Part shown: positions 6,386 through 13,262 of the stretch, piece by piece
Layout of the letters: the number at the start of each line of letters is the position of its first letter
Position numbering within the stretch: position 1 is the stretch's first letter
Assembly (NCBI GenBank): GCA_017412445.1
Contig: JAFPYA010000356.1
Location: 1-13,371 of the forward strand
DNA length: 13,371 nt
Source of the DNA: Clostridia bacterium
GTDB lineage: Bacteria; Bacillota; Clostridia; Christensenellales; Aristaeellaceae
Reading direction: 5' to 3'
Position numbers and translations under genes: made by a program
The notes under the pieces: generated by a model
Told to the model about the DNA's origin: nothing
The model's input: only the letters and a program-made list of their open reading frames with translations
The model's database searches: none

Positions 6386-7018
6386 ATGGAAAAGATACTT
6401 GCGTTTTTCGGCGCGTTCAATCCGCCCACAACGGCGCATATAGCGCTCGCGGAGAAGGCCGTGCGGGACACGGGCAGCGACGGCGCGATGTTCGTCTTGT
6501 CCAAGGCGAACTACATAACGGACAATCAGGGCAAGGACTTTGCGTTTGACGATGACGAGCGGGTCGAGCTGCTGAACAGAATCGCTTCCACCCGCCCGTG
6601 GATGAGGGTGTGCGACTGGGAGCTTAAGCAGCAGACTCAGCCCCGCACATACATCACCCTGTGCCACCTGAGGGACGAGGGCTATACGCCCCGCCTGCTC
6701 ATAGGCTCCGACAAGCTGGCCGAAATAGGCGAAAAGTGGCGGTATGTGGACGAGATGCTCTCCGAATTCGGCATCGTCTGCATAGAGCGGGGCGGAGACG
6801 ACTGCCGCGCTATCATAGACGCAAGCGAGAGGCTCACGCGATACAGTGAGCGCATAACGCTCGTAAGCGGTCCAGACGAGCTAAGGCACGTCTCGTCAAG
6901 CCTTGTAAGAGACAAGCTCAGGTGCATCAGCGCTCTAATGCAGGAGCTCGCGGGTTTGGTGCCCCCGGAGACTGTAGACAGTATTTTGTACAATTATATG
7001 AAGGAGGACGCAAAATGA
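6386..7018 (+). CDS. nadD: nicotinate mononucleotide adenylyltransferase (divergent)
   Basis: This encodes a 210-residue nucleotidyltransferase of the HIGH superfamily. It is expected to join NaMN and ATP into nicotinate adenine dinucleotide. The ATP-binding N-terminus FFGAFNPPTTAH (residues 7-18) has the required F-N-P-P-T-x-x-H form, differing from the commoner GGTFDPIHxGH. KDFAFDDDERVELL matches the central conserved region and HVSSSLVRDKL is the C-terminal (I/V)SSTxIR motif. Context is decisive: it sits between nadE and pncB in an NrtR-headed operon and supplies the one missing step. Its stop overlaps the pncB start as ATGA (7015-7018), which implies translational coupling. A nicotinamide-nucleotide preference, or dual specificity, cannot be ruled out by sequence. 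A second, canonical nadD may exist elsewhere in the genome. Confidence 0.88.
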   Translation: MEKILAFFGAFNPPTTAHIALAEKAVRDTGSDGAMFVLSKANYITDNQGKDFAFDDDERVELLNRIASTRPWMRVCDWELKQQTQPRTYITLCHLRDEGYTPRLLIGSDKLAEIGEKWRYVDEMLSEFGIVCIERGGDDCRAIIDASERLTRYSERITLVSGPDELRHVSSSLVRDKLRCISALMQELAGLVPPETVDSILYNYMKEDAK

Positions 7019-8211
7019 AGCTTGCGCCTATAGTAAATTCACTGCTCGATACCGACCTGTACAAGTTCAACATGGATCAGGTGATATTCCATAAGCACAC
7101 CGACCTTTGCGGCGAATACTATTTTCGCTGCCGCAACGCCGGCGTGACCTTCACAAAGGAGATGTTCGATGAGATAAACGCTCAGATCGATCACCTCTGC
7201 ACGCTCACATTTACAAAAGAGGAGCTGGACTACCTGCGCTCCATACGCTTTATAAAGCGCGATTACGTGGAGTTTTTGAGGCTCTGGCGCCCCATAAGGG
7301 AGTACGTAAAGACCGCACTTACGGACGATGGGGAGCTTCAGATAGTGGTTTCGGGGCCGCTGTTCAGCGCGATGCAGTTTGAAATCTACCTGCTTGAAAT
7401 CGTAAACGAGGTCTATTTCAGGCTGAAATACGACTATGACGAGTTGCTCGCATCTGCGCGCGAGAGGCTGGAGGGCAAGATAGAAGCGTTCAAGACGGGC
7501 AAATACAATTTCAGCTTTGCGGAGTTCGGCTGCCGCAGGAGGCTCAGCCGCGAGTGGGAGGAGGAGGCCGTGCGCCGTCTTGCCGGGGAGACAAACAACA
7601 TGGTGGGCACGAGCAACGTATACCTCGCCATGAAGCTGAACCTTACGCCCATAGGCACATACGCGCACGAGTTCGTGCAGATGTATCAGGGTATAGATTC
7701 GATACCCCTGGCGTACACCAACCACTACGCGCTTGAGGACTGGTACAACGAGTATAAGGGCGACAACGGCACCGCGCTCACCGACACCGTGACCACGGAC
7801 CTGTTCCTCATGGACTTCAACCGCTCAATGGTAAACAACTTTACCGGCGTGCGCCACGACAGCGGCGACCCCTTCGCCTGGGGCGAAAAGATAATTGCGC
7901 ACTACAAGAAGTACGGCGCAGACCCGAGGACGAAGCTGCTTCTGTTCTCCGACAGCCTGAACTTCGACAAGGCGCAGGCACTCTACGACTGCTTTAAGGA
8001 CAGAGCCAGGGTGAGCTTCGGCATAGGCACCTTCGTCTCAAACGACACCTGCGAGCCGGCACTCAACATCGTCATAAAGCTCCAGACCGTCAACGGCCGC
8101 CCCGTGGCCAAGCTCAGCGACACGCCCGGCAAGGCCATGTGCCTCGACGCGGAATACCTCGAGTACCTGAAGCGCGCCGTGGCGTTCAGGCTCAAGAGGG
8201 AAGCAGAATAG
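7015..8211 (+). CDS. pncB: nicotinate phosphoribosyltransferase
   Basis: This encodes a 398-residue cytoplasmic enzyme that makes NaMN from nicotinate and PRPP, usually with ATP hydrolysis. Visible signatures are TDLYKFNMDQV near the N-terminus, FAEFGCRRRLSREWE, GTSNVYLA, and GTYAHEFVQM with His218 at the position of the phosphorylated histidine in this family. LTDTVTTDLFL, VRHDSGDPFAWGEK and LLFSDSLNFDKA (phosphoribose and PRPP contacts) follow, then FGIGTFVSND. Length matches bacterial PncB of about 390-400 residues. I start at the ATG at 7015, which overlaps the nadD stop by four bases and is preceded by AAGGAGGA at 7001-7008. An in-frame start 93 bases further upstream would run through nadD without family homology. 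It is the last gene of the operon and is followed by a hairpin terminator. Confidence 0.96.
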   Translation: MKLAPIVNSLLDTDLYKFNMDQVIFHKHTDLCGEYYFRCRNAGVTFTKEMFDEINAQIDHLCTLTFTKEELDYLRSIRFIKRDYVEFLRLWRPIREYVKTALTDDGELQIVVSGPLFSAMQFEIYLLEIVNEVYFRLKYDYDELLASARERLEGKIEAFKTGKYNFSFAEFGCRRRLSREWEEEAVRRLAGETNNMVGTSNVYLAMKLNLTPIGTYAHEFVQMYQGIDSIPLAYTNHYALEDWYNEYKGDNGTALTDTVTTDLFLMDFNRSMVNNFTGVRHDSGDPFAWGEKIIAHYKKYGADPRTKLLLFSDSLNFDKAQALYDCFKDRARVSFGIGTFVSNDTCEPALNIVIKLQTVNGRPVAKLSDTPGKAMCLDAEYLEYLKRAVAFRLKREAE

Positions 8212-8236
8212 AAAATTTCCATCCAAAAAGCATAAT

Positions 8237-8277
8237 AACAGCACAGGACGGGTTTTAAATCCGCCCTGTGCTGTTTT
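8237..8277 (+). terminator. terminator between the convergent pncB and GH43 genes
   Basis: A 15-bp stem with one A-C mismatch (8237-8251 with 8261-8275) and a 9-base loop overlaps a short T run at 8274-8277. It ends the NAD operon on the + strand. On the - strand the same hairpin is followed by a looser U-containing tract (ATTATGCTTTTT), so it may also serve the converging GH43 gene, less strongly. Confidence 0.8.
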
Positions 8278-8314
8278 AACGAACCGCGCTCGCTTTATGA
8301 CGGGCTCGCCCGCA

Positions 8315-9271
8315 TCACCTTCCGTCCTTCCACTGCGCCCAGTCGTAGGTGTTCATGCGGTCGTACTCGCTCTGGCTTATCGTGAGTATCGTGCCATGCT
8401 TGAAGCGGTAGGGGAACGAGAAGCGCTCGTCCTCGCGCCTGAAAGCGCCCGAGGCCAGCGACGGGGCGTGCCACGGCACGTACCCCTGACCCGCGCCGGA
8501 GGTGCCATAAAAATCGAGGAACAGGTTCCAGCTGCCGTCATCGAGGCGCACCGCCGTGGGCGCTTCGTACAGGCCGCCCTCTATGTCCTTAATCGCCTCG
8601 TCAAATGCCTCTACGGGCGCAAAGCCGCCGTCCGGGCGGTCGCTTTTCAACAGCTGTATGTTTTTGGGCTGCGTCTCGCTCTTTACGAACATGTAGTACA
8701 GGCCGTTCTCCTCGTACATAGCCGAGTCGATAATGCTGCAATTCTCGCGGCCGTAGAGCCTTTGGGGAGGCGTAAAAAACTTAAAATCCTTCGTGCGGCT
8801 GAAATATATGGCCTTGGGTCCGAAATCGTTGCTTTTGTGGGAGCTGGACCAGTGCAGTATATAATCGTCGTTCCTTGCGTCGTAAATCACGTCCGGCGCC
8901 CATACGCAGCCGAAATCGGCGTCCGCCACGGTGACAAGCTCCTCCTCCGACCAGCTGACAAGATCGCCCGAAACCCAATGTCCCAGTGCCTTGCTGCCGT
9001 GAAGGGAAATGTTTTTCCACGAATGGGCATACTTGCCGCGCATGCCGTAGCTGAGGCTGAGATCGGTGGCGAAGATATGTATGAGGCCCGTGTGCCTGTC
9101 TCGCACTACGGTCATGTCCCTCACGCCGTGATCGCCCTGGTAGGCCCAGAGCACGGGACGGCCGCCGTTTATTTCGCTCCAGTTATAGCCGTCGCGGCTC
9201 AGCGCGAAATACACCTGCTCGCCGTCAGGCGTGGAGGTTTCGCGGAAATGTACAAACAGATAACAGCTCAT
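8315..9271 (-). CDS. GH43-like glycoside hydrolase (five-bladed beta-propeller)
   Basis: This encodes a 318-residue protein with the repeated W/Y-rich blades of the GH43/GH62/GH32 propeller superfamily: VYFALSRDGYNWSEI, SWKNISL, GHWVSGDLVSW, then WAPDVIYDARNDDYILHWSS. Candidate acidic catalytic residues of GH43 type are Asp52 (GVRDMT, general base), Asp182 (SIIDSAMYEENG, pKa modulator) and Glu236 (YEAPTAV, in the place of the usual EGP, general acid). The family mostly cleaves arabinose- or xylose-containing oligosaccharides; the substrate here is not readable. There is no signal peptide, so it would act inside the cell on imported oligosaccharides. The ATG at 9271 has a TAGGAGG site upstream and follows the foldase stop by 9 bases, so it is the last gene of a - strand operon. 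Which acidic residue does what is an inference from motif order. Confidence 0.82.
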   Translation of the reverse strand: MSCYLFVHFRETSTPDGEQVYFALSRDGYNWSEINGGRPVLWAYQGDHGVRDMTVVRDRHTGLIHIFATDLSLSYGMRGKYAHSWKNISLHGSKALGHWVSGDLVSWSEEELVTVADADFGCVWAPDVIYDARNDDYILHWSSSHKSNDFGPKAIYFSRTKDFKFFTPPQRLYGRENCSIIDSAMYEENGLYYMFVKSETQPKNIQLLKSDRPDGGFAPVEAFDEAIKDIEGGLYEAPTAVRLDDGSWNLFLDFYGTSGAGQGYVPWHAPSLASGAFRREDERFSFPYRFKHGTILTISQSEYDRMNTYDWAQWKDGR

Positions 9272-9280
9272 CTGTGCCTC

Positions 9281-10543
9281 CTAATTCAGCCTGTCGAAGA
9301 AGTAGACCGTGTTCGCCTCCGCGCGCAGCTCCGCAAGCCTTTCATCGTAGACCACGTTTTGCTTTTCGACCAGCGCCATGGCGCGGATGCTCTCCTCAAG
9401 CTGCTCAAAGGGCACGTCGCCGCCCTCGATTTCACCCATGTATTCGAAAATCACAAAGCCCCAGTCGCAGCGCAGCGGCCTGGTCACGCTGCCGGGCGTC
9501 ATGAGCGCCATCACTTCATTTGAGCACTCTTCGTTCAGCAGGTAGCTGTACGCGCTGACACAAAAGCCGTCTTCGCCGCCAAACTCCGCCATATACTCCT
9601 CGGTGTCCGGATATTCGGCGCGTATCTTGTCAAAGCTCTCGCCGCCCTGCAGCCTTTCGTACACGCTGAGCGCCTCGGGCTCGAGCCTGTCAAACAGCGC
9701 GTCGGCCTCAGGACCGTCGGTATTGCCGGCCATGAACAGTTCGTCGTAGGCCGCCATGTCGTCGTCGTCAAACGGTATCACCACGAGGCGCACCTGACGG
9801 TAGCCGTCGGGTATCCAGGCAGCGCTGCCGCCGTATAGCGCGTCGATGGCGAATTCCTCGGGATATTCGCCGTAGAGCTCCTTGTCGGAGGCCAACAGCC
9901 CGAGGTAGGCCTCGCGCACCTCGTCGTCTGTCAGCGTAACATCGCCCACGAGATATTCAAACAGGCGGCTGCTGAAGGCTTCGCTCTCCGCGCTAGCCCT
10001 GAACGCATCAAGGTCGAGCTCGTTTTCCTCAAGGTAAGAGAGCGCCGAAGCACGCGCCTCGTCCTCGCTGTCGGTTATCTCCATATAATACGCCAGCATT
10101 TCGGCGTACATGGCCTCGTAATCCGCCTGCGCCTGCGCCTCTATGGCCTGCATATCGGCCTCATCAAGAAGCTCTATATCGTTTGCGGACAGATAGTTAC
10201 CGATTATCCTTTCGTCCGCGAGGTTCACGGCAAGCTCGCGCTGAAGCTCGAGCGCGTCGTCGAAGTCCTCCTCGTATTCGATGCCGGCAGCCTCGTAAAT
10301 CTCCTTATAAAACGCCATCGTATCCTCGTAGAGCGCGTACACCTCCTCAAACGTGACCGTGCCGCCGCTGAACGCCACTATCACGGAGGGGTCTGTGTAA
10401 GCCTCTACGAGCGCGCTGAGGCGGGCGTTTTCGGCCTTGAGCGCCTCGTTTTCGCTTTTCAGGCGGCTCAGCTCGTCGTCCTCCGCCGCCGCGGCTGAGA
10501 GCACGAGCATGAGCGCAAGAAGCACCGCTAATAGCTTTTTCAT
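9281..10543 (-). CDS. exported SurA/PrsA-like foldase with parvulin-type PPIase domain
   Basis: This encodes a 420-residue protein, very rich in Asp and Glu. Residues 1-20 form a Sec signal peptide (MKKLLAVLLALML to AAAA/E) with no lipobox, so unlike PrsA it is not lipid-anchored. Residues 24-48 form a short coiled coil with leucines at 28, 35 and 42. Residues about 50-190 (VIVAFSGGTVTFEEVYALYED and following helices) resemble the SurA N-terminal chaperone domain. Residues about 245-365 resemble a parvulin rotamase domain: VRLVVIPF, LQGGESFDKIRAEYPD, EFGGEDG, GSVTRPLRCDWGFVIFEYM. It would assist folding of secreted proteins outside the membrane. Catalytic activity is uncertain because the domain is divergent. 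The start at 10543 is chosen because GGGAGG lies 7 bases upstream and the signal peptide begins there; an ATG six codons earlier lacks this. It lies 18 bases after the MATE gene. Confidence 0.85.
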   Translation of the reverse strand: MKKLLAVLLALMLVLSAAAAEDDELSRLKSENEALKAENARLSALVEAYTDPSVIVAFSGGTVTFEEVYALYEDTMAFYKEIYEAAGIEYEEDFDDALELQRELAVNLADERIIGNYLSANDIELLDEADMQAIEAQAQADYEAMYAEMLAYYMEITDSEDEARASALSYLEENELDLDAFRASAESEAFSSRLFEYLVGDVTLTDDEVREAYLGLLASDKELYGEYPEEFAIDALYGGSAAWIPDGYRQVRLVVIPFDDDDMAAYDELFMAGNTDGPEADALFDRLEPEALSVYERLQGGESFDKIRAEYPDTEEYMAEFGGEDGFCVSAYSYLLNEECSNEVMALMTPGSVTRPLRCDWGFVIFEYMGEIEGGDVPFEQLEESIRAMALVEKQNVVYDERLAELRAEANTVYFFDRLN

Positions 10544-10561
10544 GTCAAAACCTCCCAACAA

Positions 10562-11920
10562 TCATTGAAGCTTAAGGCTTTCGAGCTGCCTTTGCTTTAT
10601 GTACCATGCGATTATCAAAAGTATCATCGCCGCGCTCCACGCCGCGGTCTCCACCCAGTATATGCCGCTTGACCCCACGGTGTGGGTGAGCAGTACCGCC
10701 ATGCCCACGCGCGCGACGCACTCAGCGAGCCCCGACACCATGGGGATGAACGTGTTGCCTATGCCCTGAAGTGCCGAGCGGTATATGTACAGCAGGTACA
10801 GCGTGCTCAAGCTCGCGGCCATGGTTCTTATGTAGCGCACGGCTACCTTCATCGCGTCCTCGGGCGCGCCCTTTTCGATAAAGAGCCTGAGAAAATCCCT
10901 GCCGAAGATGAACATTATCGCGGTGATAACGAGCGACATTAATACGCCCAGCGGCGCAAACCACCTTATGCCCAGACGTATGCGCGAGAACTGTTTCGCG
11001 CCCAGATTCTGTCCCGTGTACGTGACGACCGCCATGCCGAAGGCGACTGCCGCCATCTCGAGCACGCCGTAGAGCTTGTTGCCCGCTGAAAAGCCCGCCA
11101 CAAAGCTTTCACCAAGCGAGTTTATCACGCTTTGAAGCGCCATGCCGCCAAGGCCTATCAGCACGGACTGCAGCGCCATCGGGGCGGCCAGGCGCAAAAG
11201 CGTGCCTGCGTCCTTGCGGCTGAAGCGCTCCGCGGCCTTTTCGTCGTCATCGCTCTTGAGTATATCGAGCTTTCGCACCTGCCACAGACACACGAGCGAC
11301 GCCGCCAATTGACTAAAGACCGTCGCCGCCGCCGCGCCAGCTATGCTCCACTTAAAGCCCCACACGAAGAGCAAATCGAGCACTATGTTCATAACGGACG
11401 AGACGGCCATGGCTATTAGCGGCGCGCGGCTGTTGCCGAGGGCTCTTAGCACGGTAGCCGACAGATTATATATCGTGGTGAACAGCGTGCCCGATATCAC
11501 TATCATGAGGTAGGTCAGCGCGCGGGAACGCAGGTTTTCTATCGTGCCCAGCAGCCTTAAAAGCGGCAAGGCCGTGCTGAGCCCAAGGGCAGTGTAGCCT
11601 AGGGCGATTATGAGGGCGATAAGCGCGGCGGTGCGCACCGTGCGCCTCAGATGCCTGAGGTCTCCCGCGCCAAACAGCTGCGCCATGGGTATGCCGAACC
11701 CCTGCATCACGCTGCTTATCACGCCAAACACCATCCACACCATCCATTCCGCGCTGCCAAGGGCACTGAACGCCTCTATGCCCGCGAACTGGCCGATGAT
11801 CGCGGCGTCGGTGATGGTGTAGAGCTGCTGGGCGATGTTGCCCAGCATCAGCGGCAGGGCAAAGCTCAGCGCAAGGCGCGCCGGATGCCCAAAAGTCATG
11901 TCTCGTGTCTTTGCTGCCAT
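10562..11920 (-). CDS. MATE family multidrug/metabolite efflux transporter
   Basis: This encodes a 452-residue polytopic membrane protein. The length and pattern of about twelve hydrophobic segments match the MATE (NorM/DinF/MepA) family. It starts with the typical PARLALSFALPLMLGNIAQQLYTITD motif, including the D and Q-Q-L-Y region of helix 1, followed by GSAEWMVWMVFGV and GFGIPMAQLFGAGD. The second half repeats the layout from about residue 240 (LLRLAAPMALQSVLIGLGGMALQ). MATE proteins export cationic drugs or metabolites in exchange for sodium or protons; the substrate is not predictable. The ATG at 11920 has only a weak purine-rich site upstream (GGGAAAGAAAAG); Met8 is an alternative start. 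It is the first gene of the - strand operon with the foldase and GH43 genes. Confidence 0.93.
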   Translation of the reverse strand: MAAKTRDMTFGHPARLALSFALPLMLGNIAQQLYTITDAAIIGQFAGIEAFSALGSAEWMVWMVFGVISSVMQGFGIPMAQLFGAGDLRHLRRTVRTAALIALIIALGYTALGLSTALPLLRLLGTIENLRSRALTYLMIVISGTLFTTIYNLSATVLRALGNSRAPLIAMAVSSVMNIVLDLLFVWGFKWSIAGAAAATVFSQLAASLVCLWQVRKLDILKSDDDEKAAERFSRKDAGTLLRLAAPMALQSVLIGLGGMALQSVINSLGESFVAGFSAGNKLYGVLEMAAVAFGMAVVTYTGQNLGAKQFSRIRLGIRWFAPLGVLMSLVITAIMFIFGRDFLRLFIEKGAPEDAMKVAVRYIRTMAASLSTLYLLYIYRSALQGIGNTFIPMVSGLAECVARVGMAVLLTHTVGSSGIYWVETAAWSAAMILLIIAWYIKQRQLESLKLQ

Positions 11921-11951
11921 CGGTTCTTTTCTTTCCCAACTTGATGCATGT

Positions 11952-11980
11952 ATGATAACACATGCGCCCGTTTATTGCAA
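11952..11980 (-). promoter_or_regulatory. candidate sigma-A promoter of the MATE-foldase-GH43 operon
   Basis: Reading the - strand, a -35-like TTGCAA (11975-11980, 4 of 6) is followed after 17 bases by TATCAT (11952-11957, 5 of 6). It lies about 30 bases upstream of the MATE start, in a position that fits a short leader. It is weaker than the other promoters in the window. Confidence 0.55.
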
Positions 11981-12071
11981 GCGCAACCGCACCAAAAAGC
12001 CGGTTCACATCAGATTATAATACAAAACCGCACATTTTTGCGCCTTTCAGGCGTAAATTAACACAAAAAGA

Positions 12072-12101
12072 CTGACAAAGTCTATGGCTTCGGTGTATAC
12101 T
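12072..12101 (+). promoter_or_regulatory. sigma-A promoter of cggR
   Basis: CTGACA (12072-12077, 5 of 6) and TATACT (12096-12101, 5 of 6) are separated by 18 bases. This predicts transcription starting near 12108 and a leader of about 57 bases that contains the operator-like repeats. The 244-base gap between the divergent MATE and cggR genes (11921-12164) holds this promoter, the MATE promoter, the CggR-like operator and a small CGCCT-TTC-AGGCG hairpin at 12041-12053. I see nothing else in it. Confidence 0.72.
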
Positions 12102-12107
12102 TTGAGG

Positions 12108-12144
12108 CAGGATGAAATTTGACGCGCGGGACGGATTACGTCCC
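12108..12144 (+). promoter_or_regulatory. CggR-type operator in the cggR leader
   Basis: CGGGAC-N6-CGTC at 12127-12142 matches, but for one base, the Bacillus subtilis CggR operator half-repeat as I recall it (CGGGAC-N6-TGTC, present twice). It also forms the inverted repeat GGGACG / CGTCCC at 12128-12144. A weaker copy, CAGGAT-N6-TGAC, lies 19 bases upstream at 12108-12123. The site lies between promoter and start codon, as in B. subtilis. CggR binding is inferred. Confidence 0.65.
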
Positions 12145-12164
12145 TTAAATAAGGAGGAGGGCGC

Positions 12165-13199
12165 ATGGACGAGGGCACGCTTTCGCTTATAAATCTGTTG
12201 GCGCCCGACCTCATGGACGCTTTGGTCAACCGGGCGATGGTGCTCGAACGCATAAGCATACTGCAGCCCGTGGGCAGGCGCGCCCTTGCGCAGCGCATGG
12301 GCATACCCGAAAGAGAGGCGCGCATGCTTACCGACCTGCTCAGGGAGGACGGCCTAATAGAGGTGTCGCCCGCGGGCATGTCACTGAGCTCTCACGCCTA
12401 CGAGATACTCGACAGCGTGCGCGAACTCGTGCGCAGCCGCTCGGGGCTGGCTTCGCTTGAAACGCAGCTGCAAAAGCTGCTCAGAATTGAGCGCGTGCGC
12501 GTGGTGCCGGGCGACATGGACAGCGACCCGGACGTGCTCGACGAGGTGGGCAGGGTTGCCGGAATGCGGCTGAGAAAGCTGCTCATGCCCGGCATGATAC
12601 TTGCGGTGAACGGCGGCAGCACGGTGCAGAGCGTGGCGGCGCACATACCGCGCGGCGCAGACATAGACGTGACGGTATTGCCCGCGCGCGGAGGCCTCGG
12701 CCAGAGCGCCGAAACGCAGGCAAATACGCTGGCGGAGCAGATTGCCCTGCGCCTTGGCGGAAGGCACAAGCCCCTGTATCTGCCTGACAACCTGCCTCAG
12801 AGCGCGCTGAAGGAGCTGATAAAGCTCGACGAGATACGCGAGCCGCTTGAAGAGATAAAGCGCGCCGACGTGCTGCTCTACGGCATCGCCCGCGCTGACG
12901 AGATGGCCAGAAACCGCCTCATGAGCGAAAGCACCATAAGCGACCTCGTGCGCAAGGGCGCAGTGGCCGAGGTGCTGGGGCACTGCCTCGACTTAAACGG
13001 CCACCTGCTCGCCTCGGCGAGCGGTCTCGGCCTGCCAGAGGACAGCTTTTCCCGCATCCCCGTGCTCATAGCCGTGGCCGCAGGCCGTCACAAGGCGGAG
13101 GCAATACTGGCCGTGAGCCGCCACCACAAAAACACCTGCCTCATCACCGACGAAGGCGCGGCCAACCGCATACTCGAGATCATCCGCGGTGAACGGTGA
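12165..13199 (+). CDS. cggR: central glycolytic genes regulator (SorC/DeoR-type sugar-phosphate-binding repressor)
   Basis: This encodes a 344-residue protein, the same size as Bacillus subtilis CggR (about 340). Residues about 20-75 form the winged helix-turn-helix: MVLERISILQPVGRRALAQ, then ERE-ARMLTDLLREDGLIEV, aligning closely with the CggR region around EPIGRRSL. Residues about 90-340 are the SorC sugar-phosphate-binding domain with NGGSTV (149-154), PARGGLGQSAETQANTLAEQ (from 173), LYGI-x-x-A, and a C-terminal AEAILAV then TCLITDEGAA. CggR represses the lower glycolytic genes and is released by fructose-1,6-bisphosphate. The start has AAGGAGGAGG just upstream. The leader carries a CggR-type operator, so autoregulation is likely. 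The next gene is not gapA but an exported protein. A general SorC-family sugar regulator is the fallback reading. Confidence 0.9.
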   Translation: MDEGTLSLINLLAPDLMDALVNRAMVLERISILQPVGRRALAQRMGIPEREARMLTDLLREDGLIEVSPAGMSLSSHAYEILDSVRELVRSRSGLASLETQLQKLLRIERVRVVPGDMDSDPDVLDEVGRVAGMRLRKLLMPGMILAVNGGSTVQSVAAHIPRGADIDVTVLPARGGLGQSAETQANTLAEQIALRLGGRHKPLYLPDNLPQSALKELIKLDEIREPLEEIKRADVLLYGIARADEMARNRLMSESTISDLVRKGAVAEVLGHCLDLNGHLLASASGLGLPEDSFSRIPVLIAVAAGRHKAEAILAVSRHHKNTCLITDEGAANRILEIIRGER

Positions 13200-13262
13200 G
13201 AAAAGAAAAGCGTACATCATCGTAACTGCGCCGTCTTGTATGCTCACGGGAGGACACAGGCA

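Noticed and set aside
5939..6667. 242-codon open frame on the - strand opposite nadE and nadD
   Set aside because: Both + strand genes carry intact catalytic motifs; this frame is antisense to them and unrelated to any family I know.
6922..7014. Upstream in-frame extension of pncB
   Set aside because: The extra 31 residues overlap nadD and resemble no PncB N-terminus; ATG 7015 has a strong ribosome binding site.
8301..8312. Small GC hairpin just after the GH43 stop codon
   Set aside because: The stem is only 4-5 bp and no U-tract follows on the - strand, so it is not a convincing terminator.
8297..9523. 408-codon open frame on the + strand opposite the GH43 gene
   Set aside because: It crosses the junction of two - strand genes, has no family motifs, and the - strand frames have signature motifs and ribosome binding sites.
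12014..12021. Perfect TATAAT on both strands in the MATE-cggR gap
   Set aside because: Neither strand has a reasonable -35 hexamer at 16-18 bases, and better-placed promoters exist for both genes.
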